From the NCBI RefSeq assembly GCF_017884005.1, contig NZ_QFAY01000007.1:1-64000 (forward strand): a stretch of DNA of 64,000 bases. Reading direction: 5' to 3'. The stretch is from Streptococcus panodentis. GTDB lineage: Bacteria; Bacillota; Bacilli; Lactobacillales; Streptococcaceae. A program made the translations under genes and the position numbers. Shown piece by piece: positions 39,262-50,367 of the stretch (position 1 is its first letter; each line of letters begins with the position of its first letter). The notes under the pieces are model-generated. The model was not told the DNA's origin. It did no database searches and was given only the letters and a program-made list of their open reading frames with translations.

Positions 39262-39530
39262 ATTGCAGAATATATCGTCATTTAGTTTATCGTTTAGTAC
39301 TTTGTTAGCTGGCCTTGCCCTACTTTTGAGACTTCCTCACGGAAGCTCTATCTGCCACCTCCAAACCTCCACTGGAGCTTTTTGACACTTCCTAGCGGAA
39401 GCTTTATTTGCCACTTCTAAACCTCCACTGGAGGTTTGGAGCAGCTCGCTGCCCTATCGTCCTGTATGTTAAGCGATAGTCTGCAACTGTCTCCCGGACA
39501 GTTGCACTACTAAAAGTAAACTAAAAGATT
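39262..39530. repeat. Modular composite repeat, copy 2 upstream of mvaS
   Basis: Same order D-C-B: ATATCGTCATTTAGTTTATC and TTTGTTAGCTGGCCTTGCCC, two C hairpins (CTTCCTCACGGAAG, CTTCCTAGCGGAAG), then the B module identical over CTCGCTGCCCTATCGTCCTG. An inverted copy lies at 53040-53280. No gene is seen, and no strong mvaS promoter is apparent in this gap. Confidence 0.6.
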
Positions 39531-39688
39531 ATACTAGTTCATACCCTAGAAAAGCGCCTGCGGCTCTTTGAAAATCAACTTTTCTTTGAGCATTCTCAGC
39601 TTTTGTCTTTTGAGTCTGCACTGGCTGCAGAAAGAAGCTGTGCGGCTGTTCTACTGGGGATAAAAAGGATTTAAAAGAGGTCTTTATG

Positions 39689-40867
39689 ATGACAATCGGA
39701 ATCGATAAAATCGGTTTTGCAACCAGCAATTATGTGTTAAAACTAAAGGATTTGGCTGAGGAGCGCGGAATTGACCCAGATAAGCTCAGCAAGGGACTCC
39801 TGCTGAAAGAACTGAGCATCGCTCCTCTGACCGAGGACATGGTGACCTTGGGAGCAGCCGCTGCAGACTCTATTCTGACAGCAGAAGACAGAAAAAAGAT
39901 TGACATGGTCATTGTGGCGACTGAGTCGGGCATCGACCAGAGCAAGGCATCTGCTGTGTTTATCCACGGACTTCTGGACATCCAGCCTTTCGCCCGCAGC
40001 TTTGAAATCAAAGAAGCCTGTTATGGAGCAACTGCTGCCCTAGACTATGCCAAACTCCACATCGAAAAATACCCTGACAGCAAGGTACTGGTCCTTGCCA
40101 GTGACATTGCCAAGTACGGCGCTCATACGCCAGGCGAGCCGACCCAAGGGGCTGGTGCTATTGCCATGCTCCTGAGCCGCAATCCCCGAATTCTGGCCTT
40201 CAATGATGACAATGTGGCCCAAACCCGTGACGTCATGGATTTTTGGCGCCCAAATTACTCCGCAACCCCTTATGTCAACGGGATTTACTCAACCCAGCAG
40301 TATCTGGACAGCCTGAAAACGACTTGGGCCGAGTACCAGAAACGCCAAGGTCTGAGCCTCAAAGACTTTGCTGCTTTCTGCTTCCACCTGCCTTATCCAA
40401 AACTAGCTCTCAAGGGCCTCAATAAAATCATGGATAAGAGTCTGCCACAAGCGCAGCAAGATCAGCTCAAGGACAACTTTGAGGCATCCATCCTCTACAG
40501 CCAAAAAGTCGGCAATATTTATACCGGCTCCCTCTTTCTGGGGCTCCTGTCTCTCTTAGAAAATTCCGACCAGCTCAAGGCCGGTGATAAGATTGCCCTC
40601 TTTAGCTACGGCAGCGGGGCAGTAGCGGAGATTTTCAGCGCTGATTTGGTCCCAGGCTATGAAGAGCAGCTATCGCAGACACGCTTGGAGGAGCTGAATC
40701 TGCGCCAGCCTCTTTCTGTCGCAGACTATGAGCAGCTCTTCTTTGCAGAAGCTCAGCTGGATGAGGCGGGCAATGCCAGCTTCTCTGGCTACGAAAATCA
40801 AACCTTTGCTCTGACGGAAATTGCAGAGCACCAGCGCAAGTACAGTAAGGTTGAAAAATCATCATGA
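39689..40867 (+). CDS. mvaS: Hydroxymethylglutaryl-CoA synthase
   Basis: A 392-residue thiolase-fold enzyme that condenses acetyl-CoA and acetoacetyl-CoA to HMG-CoA, the first committed mevalonate step. The nucleophile C111 is in EIKEACYGATAAL; also seen are VIVATESGIDQSKA and IALFSYGSGAVAEIF. The second of two adjacent ATGs matches the family start (MTIGIDKIGFAT), with AGAGG 8 bases before it. Overlaps mvaA by 4 bp. Confidence 0.95.
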   Translation: MTIGIDKIGFATSNYVLKLKDLAEERGIDPDKLSKGLLLKELSIAPLTEDMVTLGAAAADSILTAEDRKKIDMVIVATESGIDQSKASAVFIHGLLDIQPFARSFEIKEACYGATAALDYAKLHIEKYPDSKVLVLASDIAKYGAHTPGEPTQGAGAIAMLLSRNPRILAFNDDNVAQTRDVMDFWRPNYSATPYVNGIYSTQQYLDSLKTTWAEYQKRQGLSLKDFAAFCFHLPYPKLALKGLNKIMDKSLPQAQQDQLKDNFEASILYSQKVGNIYTGSLFLGLLSLLENSDQLKAGDKIALFSYGSGAVAEIFSADLVPGYEEQLSQTRLEELNLRQPLSVADYEQLFFAEAQLDEAGNASFSGYENQTFALTEIAEHQRKYSKVEKSS

Positions 40868-42138
40868 ACGGAAACTGGACTGGATTTTCCAAAAAATCTC
40901 CCGCTGAGCGGCTGCAGCTGCTGAAAGAAAGCGGACTGCTCCAGCAGGAATATTGGCAGCCGTTGGCTGAGCAGCGGACCCTGCCTCTGGAAACGGCCAA
41001 CCAGATGAGTGAAAATGTGCTGGCTACACTGGCTCTGCCTTACTCTCTGGTACCTGACTTTCTCGTAGATGGCAGATGCTACCAAGTTCCTTTTGTGACA
41101 GAGGAGCCATCTGTGGTGGCAGCAGCCAGCTTTGCAGCCAAGATCATCAAGCGTTCGGGCGGCTTTGAGACTGAGGTTCACAAACGCCAGATGATTGGGC
41201 AGATTGCCCTCTATCAGATAGAGGATGCTGATCTGGCTGCCCAATCTGTGCTCCAAAAAAAGGCTGACCTGCTGGCAAGAGCTGACCAAGCCTACCCATC
41301 CATCGTCGCTCGCGGCGGCGGTGCTAGAGACCTCTGGCTGGAGCAAAAGGATGATTTTCTCATTTTCTATCTGTCTGTGGACACGCAGGAGGCTATGGGC
41401 GCCAATATGCTCAACACCATGCTGGAGTCTCTTACCCTTCCCCTAGAAGAGCTGACTGGCGGCAAGAGCCTGATGGCTATCCTGTCCAACTATGCGACAG
41501 ACAGCCTCGTGACAGCCCGCTGTGTGATTGACTACCGCTTTCTCAGCCGTGACAGGGCAGAGGCAGCCCTTCTGGCCGACAAGATGCAGCTGGCCAGCAA
41601 GCTTGCTCAGGCCGACCCTTACCGCGCAGCCACCCATAATAAAGGGATCTTCAACGGCATCGATGCCGTCGTTCTGGCTACGGGCAATGACTGGCGGGCT
41701 GTCGAAGCCGGCGCTCACGCCTATGCCAGCAGAGAAGGAAGCTATCGCGGTCTCTCTGCTTGGACAGCCGATCCAGACAAGCGCCAGCTGCATGGCCAGC
41801 TGACTCTGCCCATGCCCGTTGCAACCAAGGGGGGATCGATTGGCCTCAATCCTGCCGTCGCAGCTAGCTTGGACCTGCTGGGACAGCCTCGGGCTAAGGA
41901 ACTGGCTGCCCTGATCGTCTCAGTCGGCTTAGCCCAAAACTTCGCTGCCATCAAAGCGCTGGTCAGCACTGGTATTCAGGCCGGTCACATGAAGCTGCAG
42001 GCCAAGTCGCTGGCTCTGCAGGCGGGAGCCAAAGAAGAAGAAATCCCAGCCTTGGTCAGCCACCTGACAGCTACTAAGAACTTCAACCTAGCTACTGCTC
42101 AGGAAATACTCGCTGACTTACGAAAACAGAATCAATAA
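40864..42138 (+). CDS. mvaA: Hydroxymethylglutaryl-CoA reductase, class II
   Basis: A 424-residue degradative-type (class II) reductase that converts HMG-CoA to mevalonate. Seen: EEPSVVAAASFAAKI, KGIFNGIDAVVLATGNDWRAVEAG with the catalytic Asp, and TKGGSIGLNPAVAASLDLL. It starts in the ATGA overlap with the mvaS stop, so translation is coupled. Together they supply the mevalonate used by the convergent mvk operon. Confidence 0.94.
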   Translation: MNGNWTGFSKKSPAERLQLLKESGLLQQEYWQPLAEQRTLPLETANQMSENVLATLALPYSLVPDFLVDGRCYQVPFVTEEPSVVAAASFAAKIIKRSGGFETEVHKRQMIGQIALYQIEDADLAAQSVLQKKADLLARADQAYPSIVARGGGARDLWLEQKDDFLIFYLSVDTQEAMGANMLNTMLESLTLPLEELTGGKSLMAILSNYATDSLVTARCVIDYRFLSRDRAEAALLADKMQLASKLAQADPYRAATHNKGIFNGIDAVVLATGNDWRAVEAGAHAYASREGSYRGLSAWTADPDKRQLHGQLTLPMPVATKGGSIGLNPAVAASLDLLGQPRAKELAALIVSVGLAQNFAAIKALVSTGIQAGHMKLQAKSLALQAGAKEEEIPALVSHLTATKNFNLATAQEILADLRKQNQ

Positions 42139-42162
42139 AAAGGCCTTGCTCAGGCCTTTTTT
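42136..42162. terminator. Bidirectional terminator between mvaA and fni
   Basis: AAAAAGGCCT-TGCTC-AGGCCTTTTTT. It closes both convergent mevalonate operons. Confidence 0.85.
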
Positions 42163-42179
42163 GTATGCATTCATCATTT

Positions 42180-44176
<1,997 letters not shown>

Positions 44177-44187
<11 letters not shown>

Positions 44188-45124
44188 CTGGCAGCTCCTT
44201 TGTTTTGGAGACGATCAGTCGGTAATCCTTCTCAAAAATAGCAACCAGATGGTCTAGGTCTTCCTCTAGGCAGAGAACCTTAACATTGGGGCCGGCATCC
44301 ATGGTAAAGTAACAGCGTTCGCCCTGCTCACGCAGCCTTCTGACAGCCTCCATGGCTTGGTAGGACGCCTCCGTCAGATAAGAAAAGGGCGGATAGGCTT
44401 TCTCTGTCGTGGCATGCATCCTAAGAGCATTTTCCTCGGTCAGCTGTCCGACTTTAGCAAAATCATTGTCTCTTAAATAGCCCAGCATGGCCTGATAATC
44501 CAAGGCTGACTGGGCCATCCAGTCAGCAAAGTTGGTAGAAGTCGCAGCACAGAGCTCCATGCCACTGCGGCTGGAAATAGGCTTTTTCTCATCGTGGAGG
44601 ACCAGCATAATCATGGCCAGTTTCAAGTCTGTCTGGACTGGATAAATAGCGCCGCTGTCCTTATCCCAGGCTGCCAGAGGGCCAAAAAAGGAACGGGCCG
44701 AGGAACCCGAGGCAAACTTAGCCAGCTGAGCCAGTTCCTCTGTATCATAGCCGGTCTCAAAGTAGGCATTGCAGGCCTTGACCAGGGCTGACAGACCGCT
44801 GGAGCTGGAAGACAGACCCGCTGCAGTCGGCATGTTGTTGCTGGTGTCAATCCTGACCCAGTCTGTCGGCTCTGTCCGGAAACGGTCAATAATCCGGCTG
44901 ATTTTGGCATGTTCAGCCGGACTTTGCAGCTGACCGTCGATGTAAAATTCATCCCTTACTGCTGTATCCGGCAAGGGACTCAGCTGCGTCTCAGTATACA
45001 TATTTTCCAGCGTCAGCGAAATGCTGCTGGTTGCGGGAATCATTTTTTCAGCATCAGCCTTGCCCCAATATTTGACAATGGCAATATTGGCATAAGATTT
45101 GACACTTACAGGCTTTCGATCCAT
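44177..45124 (-). CDS. mvaD: Diphosphomevalonate decarboxylase
   Basis: A 315-residue GHMP-fold enzyme that decarboxylates mevalonate diphosphate to isopentenyl diphosphate. Seen: SYANIAIVKYWGKAD near the start, NNMPTAAGLSSSSSG for phosphate binding, and YFTMDAGPNVKVL near the end with the conserved Asp. Overlaps mvk by 19 bp. Confidence 0.94.
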
Positions 45125-45984
45125 GTGTTGATAGCCCCTTTCTCTTTCAATAAGGCGGCTAAGGATTCCGCCTGGTCTTTTTCTTTGACAAGTGCAATGA
45201 CGCAGCCGCCCAGGCCGCCGCCGCTCATTTTAGCGCCCAGCGCTTCATTTTCCACAGCCAAAGCCACCAAATCATCCGCCTTCTGGCAGGACACGCCCAG
45301 CTGGGCCAGCTTCTCATGCGCTCTGGTCATGGCCTGCCCCATGGTCAGCAAATCCTTGATGGTAATGGCTTTTTCGACAATTTTAGTCAGATTGCCCAGC
45401 TCCTGCAGCAAAGGCAGAGCCTTTTGACCCTGACTTTCGACCGCTCGGATGGCTTCGCGGGTATGGCCGTGAATACCCGTATCTGCAATCAGCAGAAACG
45501 CATCCAGATTCAGCTTAATCTCACTGAAGCCAAAGTTGCGGATAAACTTAATAGCCACGTCGCTGAGACAGGTCTTGGCATCCAGGCCGCTGGGATTCAT
45601 ATGGGCAATCATCTCAGCCCGGTTGGCTAGGATTTCCAGAGTCTGGTCATCCAGATTTTCCTCAAAATAATCAAAAACCGCCCGGATGGCCGCTATGCTG
45701 ACCGCAGCGGACGACCCCATCCCCCTCTTCTCAGGGACCATAGACTCCACCTGACAGCGAATCTTAGCTCCCTGCCGGCCCAGATGTTCCAGACAGGCAA
45801 AGACAGCCATGGACAGCGTGTCCTCGGCATAGAGGGTCCAGGCCCGATCAGAAGGCAGCACCCGGCAGGTAACTTCGATGTTATTGAGGGGCAGGGCCAG
45901 GGCCGGATAGCCATAGACCACCGAATGCTCGCCCATTAAAATAATTTTACTGTGTGCCTTGCCGACACCGATTGCTTTTGTCAT
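45106..45984 (-). CDS. mvk: Mevalonate kinase
   Basis: A 292-residue GHMP kinase, first gene of the lower mevalonate operon. Motif 1 is KAHSKIILMGEHSVVYG, motif 2 PEKRGMGSSAAVS, motif 3 KMSGGGLGGCVIAL. The second of two adjacent ATGs matches relatives (MTKAIGVGKAHSK). Streptococcal mevalonate kinases are feedback-inhibited by diphosphomevalonate; nothing in the sequence argues against that here. Confidence 0.93.
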   Translation of the reverse strand: MTKAIGVGKAHSKIILMGEHSVVYGYPALALPLNNIEVTCRVLPSDRAWTLYAEDTLSMAVFACLEHLGRQGAKIRCQVESMVPEKRGMGSSAAVSIAAIRAVFDYFEENLDDQTLEILANRAEMIAHMNPSGLDAKTCLSDVAIKFIRNFGFSEIKLNLDAFLLIADTGIHGHTREAIRAVESQGQKALPLLQELGNLTKIVEKAITIKDLLTMGQAMTRAHEKLAQLGVSCQKADDLVALAVENEALGAKMSGGGLGGCVIALVKEKDQAESLAALLKEKGAINTWIESL

Positions 45985-46077
45985 CATCTTCTCTTATCTG
46001 TAGATTCTCTCTATCTTATTTTAATATACTTTGGCCAAAAAAGCGATTTTTAATAGAGAAAATCACTGGGACCAGAG

Positions 46078-46095
46078 ACCGATATTGATATCGGT
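46078..46095. other. Perfect palindrome upstream of the mvk operon
   Basis: ACCGATAT-TG-ATATCGGT, 18 bp, ~90 bp upstream of mvk and ~40 bp after the serine hydrolase stop. There is no T-run, so it may be an operator. Function unknown. Confidence 0.4.
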
Positions 46096-46133
46096 GAGCA
46101 TGAGAAAACTCCTGGCCTTGCAGCCGGAGCCCC

Positions 46134-47069
46134 TTACAGTTCCCTTCTTATCATCTCCATCACTTCATTGCGGTCCAAAATCCACTGGGCCCGCTCGTCT
46201 TTTTCATAGGTCCGGTTGGAGAGGAAAATGACCGCCTTTTGCTCGGCGCGATTGTACATGATAAAGGTGCCCGTGTAGCCGGTATGGTCCAGCCAGTCTC
46301 CATCCAGATTCCAGGCCAGACTGCGGGTCTTGCCGGGGTCCAAGGCAAAATTTTGACTCAGCTTTTCCGCAAAATCATCCTGCAGATAATGCTCCAGAAA
46401 GATTTCCAGATCCCTGACAGTCGAAAAAAGACCAGCGCTGCCGGCATGCCGGCCCAGGACACGCGCCTTAGGGTCGTGCACCAGACCTCCCTTGACTCCT
46501 CTTACCGTTGGCACAGCTCCTGCAATCGGTCCAAAGCCCGTCTCCGCCATCCCCCAAGGCTGGAAAATCTGACTCCGGAAAATCTGGTCCAGGGGCCGAC
46601 CATAGACTTCCTCCAGCAGAAAGCCCAAAAGCAGAAAATTCACATCTGTATAGCGGAAGCTCTTATCTTCAAGCACTGTCAGATGATGGAGCGCCGCTTT
46701 CAACTCGGCAGCTGTCAGCTGATCACGATTGGGAATAAAAGGATCCAGCCCCGAAGTATGGGTCAGCAGCTGCCTGACTGTCACCCGCTCATCATGGAAG
46801 GCCGGGTAATAAGCACGTAGCGGCCGGTCAATATCCAGCCGCCCTTCATCAGTCAAAAAGGCCGCCAGAGTCCCGACTCCGACCACCTTGCTGACACTGG
46901 CCAGATCATAGACCAAGTCCTCCTGAACAGGCCTGCCTTTCTCCGGATCAGCCAGACCAAAGCAGTGCTCCTGCCACTGACCGTCACTGTAGAGAGCCAG
47001 ACTGGCCCCGGGGTAAACTCCTGCTGCCAGCTGTTCTTTGATTTTGTCAAGAATGCCGTCTACAGTCAT
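46134..47069 (-). CDS. Class C beta-lactamase-like serine hydrolase
   Basis: A 311-residue penicillin-binding-protein-fold hydrolase. The SxxK motif is SVSK (S58-K61), then LLTHTSGLDPF and RYTDVNFLLLG in place of the YxN motif, and DHTGYTGT near the C-terminus as the third motif. No signal peptide, so it is likely cytoplasmic and an esterase or peptidase rather than a beta-lactamase. It overlaps cppA by 4 bp, so the two form an operon. Confidence 0.85.
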   Translation of the reverse strand: MTVDGILDKIKEQLAAGVYPGASLALYSDGQWQEHCFGLADPEKGRPVQEDLVYDLASVSKVVGVGTLAAFLTDEGRLDIDRPLRAYYPAFHDERVTVRQLLTHTSGLDPFIPNRDQLTAAELKAALHHLTVLEDKSFRYTDVNFLLLGFLLEEVYGRPLDQIFRSQIFQPWGMAETGFGPIAGAVPTVRGVKGGLVHDPKARVLGRHAGSAGLFSTVRDLEIFLEHYLQDDFAEKLSQNFALDPGKTRSLAWNLDGDWLDHTGYTGTFIMYNRAEQKAVIFLSNRTYEKDERAQWILDRNEVMEMIRREL

Positions 47070-47800
47070 GCTTCAAACCACAGCTCAATCTTGCTAGGGT
47101 CCTGACTAAGCAGAAATTTGTCAGACTTAGGAACAAAAACCTCTTGATCCGTCAGTATTTCCCTGAGCGCAGCAGTATCCAAGTCCTTGACCTGAGCTTT
47201 GATCATCGCTATATCCCAAGTATGGGTGCTGTCAGCCTGCAGGTCTTGTCCGGCTGCAGCCGTGAAGGACAGAAAATCCAGCGCATTGACAAGCTTCCGA
47301 TAGAAGCGCTCCGTTTCGGCCTGATCCGGCACATGGAGCTCTACCGTCTCTACTTCAAAGCAGCTGAGGCCGGCAAAGCCCTCCGGCTGCTGAAAATCCG
47401 GCACTGCCCTTACAGGGCGCAGATCAGCCAAATCATCCTCAGCATGCAGCAAAAAGGCGTGCCCCTCCGGAGACACTGCTTCAAAAGCATAAGATTTAGA
47501 GCCGCGGTAAAGCTGGACAAGATCTGGTTTTTGAGCCAGCAGGCCCTCAATTTCCTCAGGCTTCTCCACTCTGATAACGATTCGGGCTAATTTCTTAGGT
47601 CCCTTGACCCGGCGCGACCGCATGCTGGGTGATTCTTCCAGGACCAGCTTTTCCGTTTTGGTCAGATCCCCCAGAGACAGGTGGGCGGACTCTTCCAAAA
47701 GCGTCTTCATGCCCAGCACTTTTTTATAGAAATCCTGATTCAGGTTTCGATTGTTTACTTTCAATACAGGGATTATTCTCACAATTTGATTCACACTCAT
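47066..47800 (-). CDS. cppA: CppA family protein (glyoxalase fold)
   Basis: A 244-residue protein of the CppA family, first described as a C3-degrading proteinase but with two vicinal-oxygen-chelate (glyoxalase-like) repeats: IIPVLKVNNRNLNQDFYKKVLGM and VELHVPDQAETERFYRKL. No signal peptide is visible, so the extracellular protease role is doubtful. ATG 47800 follows GGAGGA; a TTG upstream is rejected. Promoter at 47821-47849. Followed by the serine hydrolase. Confidence 0.82.
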   Translation of the reverse strand: MSVNQIVRIIPVLKVNNRNLNQDFYKKVLGMKTLLEESAHLSLGDLTKTEKLVLEESPSMRSRRVKGPKKLARIVIRVEKPEEIEGLLAQKPDLVQLYRGSKSYAFEAVSPEGHAFLLHAEDDLADLRPVRAVPDFQQPEGFAGLSCFEVETVELHVPDQAETERFYRKLVNALDFLSFTAAAGQDLQADSTHTWDIAMIKAQVKDLDTAALREILTDQEVFVPKSDKFLLSQDPSKIELWFEA

Positions 47801-47820
47801 AAATTCCTCCAAACCATTTA

Positions 47821-47849
47821 ATTGTAATGGATTTTAATCAATTTGACAA
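47821..47849 (-). promoter_or_regulatory. Sigma-A promoter of cppA
   Basis: Minus strand TTGTCA, 17-bp spacer, TACAAT, ~20 bp before the start codon. Confidence 0.7.
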
Positions 47850-47896
47850 GAAATTATGCGCAAATCAACAATTTCTCAAACAATTTTTGCCTGCTT

Positions 47897-49183
47897 TTAT
47901 TGGTAAACTGTGCGGGCGATGACCAAGTCATTGGCAGATTCAAACTCATACTGCAGATAAGACTGATAGGTCCCTGGTGCGATAATGCCCCGAATATCTA
48001 ACATGTCGGTGCCGGCCTGACCGATAATCGAGTCGGCCAGCAGGCAGCAGTTAGTCGACATGACAAAGTAGGTCTTAAAGCGGCTGGTTGTAAACTTATA
48101 GAGCCGCGCTCCCAGCTCATGTCTCAGTTTGTAAGCATAGGTATGTCTGCCGTCTTTCAAATCAGCCGGCGGTTCCCATTCTATCAGCCATTGATCGATT
48201 TGGGCCAGACGTTTCTCCACCGCCTCCCTCTCCTGCTCTGTCAGCGACAGAGAATAGCCAAAGAGAGTTTTCTTGCTCTCCTTCTTGCAAAGCTCAATAT
48301 AGTCATCTTTGCTGACCTTAAAAAGCACGCCGTCGCCAATCATCCCCTTGCAGCGTTCTGAAAAGACATCATAGCTGCCATAGGAAATGACCTGCCCCTG
48401 ATAACAGATGTCAACATGGCCGATAGCCCCGAACAGACTCTCCTTTGATGTGTGGACCAAGACCTCCAAGTCAGCCGTCTTTTTCTCATCTTTAACAAGA
48501 CTGTAAACAGTTTGCGTCGGCTCATGCACATTCTGCCCCCGGATAAAGCGGTTGAATTGGTCAAGATTTTCAGCCGGTATAAAAGCTGCCAGAATAATCG
48601 GCAGATTGATGCGGATATGCCGCCGGAGCTGGGTTCTTTCACGGTCATTGTCGAAAAAAAGCCCGTCCCGAATATTGGAAAATCCCAGCATGACCAGATA
48701 CATTCCCAAAAAGAAAAACTGAACCTGCCCATTGACTGAAGGAGAGAAAACTGTCGCTAGGCCGATGAGACCGTAAAGAACCGTATCCAAGAGAAAACGC
48801 AGAGCTCCCTTGGACTGATTTTTTCGATAGAGATAGTAAGTAATGCCATAGACAGCTGCTGTTGCCAGCTGATAAATCCCCAAAATAATGATGACAATAT
48901 CAACGGGAAGACTGCTGAGACGGTTCAGCAGGCCAATCAGATTGGCTAGCACAATGCGGACGATTTCAGGTATCACCGGGACTTCTTTTTTCCCCACAAT
49001 GAAGTGGAGAAATAAATTGACCAGACCCACAAGAAAGAAATAAGACATCAGCAAATCAATAGCAACTTTCGTAAAATTCACTCCGTTGACGATAATAATC
49101 AGCCCGAAAGCAACTGCTAAAAAACCAAACAGCAAGGTTCTCCAGCGGCTGATTTTGCGGAGCTTTGATAGATTCATTTCCAT
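47897..49183 (-). CDS. HdeD-like membrane protein fused to a papain-like (Lnb/NlpC-like) domain
   Basis: A 428-residue protein that I recognise only in part. Residues ~15-175 hold six membrane segments in three pairs like the HdeD/DUF308 family (WRTLLFGFLAVAFGLIIIV...). The soluble part has GAIGHVDICYQGQVISYGSYD-like sequence (only a His in a GHVDI context is certain) and, near the end, MSTNCCLLADSIIG with a Cys pair. That His-then-Cys order resembles circularly permuted NlpC/P60 or DUF4105 (Lnb) enzymes. Possible roles are lipid or lipoprotein acyl transfer or amide hydrolysis; unproven. Monocistronic. Confidence 0.6.
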   Translation of the reverse strand: MEMNLSKLRKISRWRTLLFGFLAVAFGLIIIVNGVNFTKVAIDLLMSYFFLVGLVNLFLHFIVGKKEVPVIPEIVRIVLANLIGLLNRLSSLPVDIVIIILGIYQLATAAVYGITYYLYRKNQSKGALRFLLDTVLYGLIGLATVFSPSVNGQVQFFFLGMYLVMLGFSNIRDGLFFDNDRERTQLRRHIRINLPIILAAFIPAENLDQFNRFIRGQNVHEPTQTVYSLVKDEKKTADLEVLVHTSKESLFGAIGHVDICYQGQVISYGSYDVFSERCKGMIGDGVLFKVSKDDYIELCKKESKKTLFGYSLSLTEQEREAVEKRLAQIDQWLIEWEPPADLKDGRHTYAYKLRHELGARLYKFTTSRFKTYFVMSTNCCLLADSIIGQAGTDMLDIRGIIAPGTYQSYLQYEFESANDLVIARTVYQ

Positions 49184-49254
49184 AACTAACTGCTAACTTT
49201 CTTCAAGGTTTACTGTCTGTCCCTGCAGACAAAACTGCATCCACTGCTCTAGGA

Positions 49255-49345
49255 CTCAACTGCGCCCCTTACTGGCAGACACTTCCTCACGGAAGCTTCA
49301 TCTGCAGCCTCAAAACCTCCCCCAGAGGCTTTGAGCTAGTTTCGT
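49255..49345. repeat. Module C repeat between the HdeD-like gene and gla
   Basis: GACACTTCCTCACGGAAGCT and CCTCAAAACCTCC...GAGGCTTTGAG, the same modules as near 39340-39440. No gene is seen. Confidence 0.5.
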
Positions 49346-49356
49346 CAAGAGCAGTA

Positions 49357-49386
49357 GAAAAGGAGCTGAGAATCCCCAGCCCTTTT
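49357..49386 (-). terminator. Terminator of gla
   Basis: Minus strand AAAAGGGCTG / CAGCTCCTTTT with a single bulged base, just after the gla stop. Confidence 0.65.
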
Positions 49387-49390
49387 GTCA

Positions 49391-50263
49391 TTATAATCCG
49401 TAGATGGCCTTGTAAAGCAAGACAGCTGTAATCCCCGCAAGGATTGGTGCCACAACCGGTACCCAAGAATACCACCATTTTGAGTCGCCCTTGTGCTTGC
49501 CAAGAACTGACTGAGGAAGAAGGAAGTGCAGGATACGAGGTCCTAAGTCCCGAGCCGGGTTGAGACCTGGTCCGGTCGGTCCGCCCAGCGAAGTCACCAG
49601 TGCCATCACCAGGAAGCCCAAAGCCAAGTGGGCCACTGAAAGACCTGCCGCTGTGTGCGGAGCTAATTGGGCCTTGACTGCCAAATCGGTAAAATCAGCT
49701 GTCTGACCTGACTGAGCAGCCAGCTGCTTCATGTATTGGAGCGCTTCTGCACCAAAGTAATGCTTGGTCAAGCCGAGCGCCGCAAAGAAAAGAACGAAGG
49801 AGCCGACAAATTCATTGACAAATCCGTTTATCATAGCTGCCTTGCGGGACTCAGGCGTTCCATGATCCAAGCTGGAAATTGTAGAGAAAGTACCCAAAAT
49901 GTTATTAGGATTCTCCGTTTTCAGGTAGTAAGGACGGTGAGTCGCTACGACCAGCGCCTGACCAAAGATGGCACCCAGAAGCTGTGCCGCAATATAAGGC
50001 GCAACCTGAGTCCATGGGAAGTAGCCGCTGACAGCCAAGCCCAAAGTGAAGGCAGGGTTGATGTGATTGCCTGAGACATTGCCAAACATCAAAGCCGGAA
50101 TCATTACACCCATTCCGTAGCCGACAGCAATAACCAGCCAGCCGCTCTGATGCCCCTTGGTTCCTTTCAATTCAACGTTGGCTACAGCACCGTTTCCCAA
50201 GATAATGAGGATGGCCGTACCCAAAAATTCTGTGGCATATTTGACTGCCCATTCGAAATCCAT
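49391..50263 (-). CDS. gla: Aquaglyceroporin (Gla type)
   Basis: A 290-residue six-span channel for glycerol and water. The two pore loops are NHINPAFTLG and LNPARDLGPR. It has the longer loops of the lactococcal Gla type (about 290 residues) rather than GlpF (~235-280). Divergent from pepX across ~104 bp, the order known from lactococci and other streptococci. No glpK is nearby. Confidence 0.9.
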   Translation of the reverse strand: MDFEWAVKYATEFLGTAILIILGNGAVANVELKGTKGHQSGWLVIAVGYGMGVMIPALMFGNVSGNHINPAFTLGLAVSGYFPWTQVAPYIAAQLLGAIFGQALVVATHRPYYLKTENPNNILGTFSTISSLDHGTPESRKAAMINGFVNEFVGSFVLFFAALGLTKHYFGAEALQYMKQLAAQSGQTADFTDLAVKAQLAPHTAAGLSVAHLALGFLVMALVTSLGGPTGPGLNPARDLGPRILHFLLPQSVLGKHKGDSKWWYSWVPVVAPILAGITAVLLYKAIYGL

Positions 50264-50288
50264 TTGTTGATACTCCTTAAAATATTTT

Positions 50289-50317
50289 TAGACAAAGTCT
50301 ATTTTATCAAGTATAAT
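50289..50317 (+). promoter_or_regulatory. Promoter of pepX
   Basis: TAGACA, 17-bp spacer, TATAAT. The -35 lies in the small palindrome TAGAC-AAA-GTCTA. Confidence 0.6.
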
Positions 50318-50367
50318 GGATAATGTAAAGGTCATTTTTAATAAAAATAAGAAAAAGAGGGAAAAAT

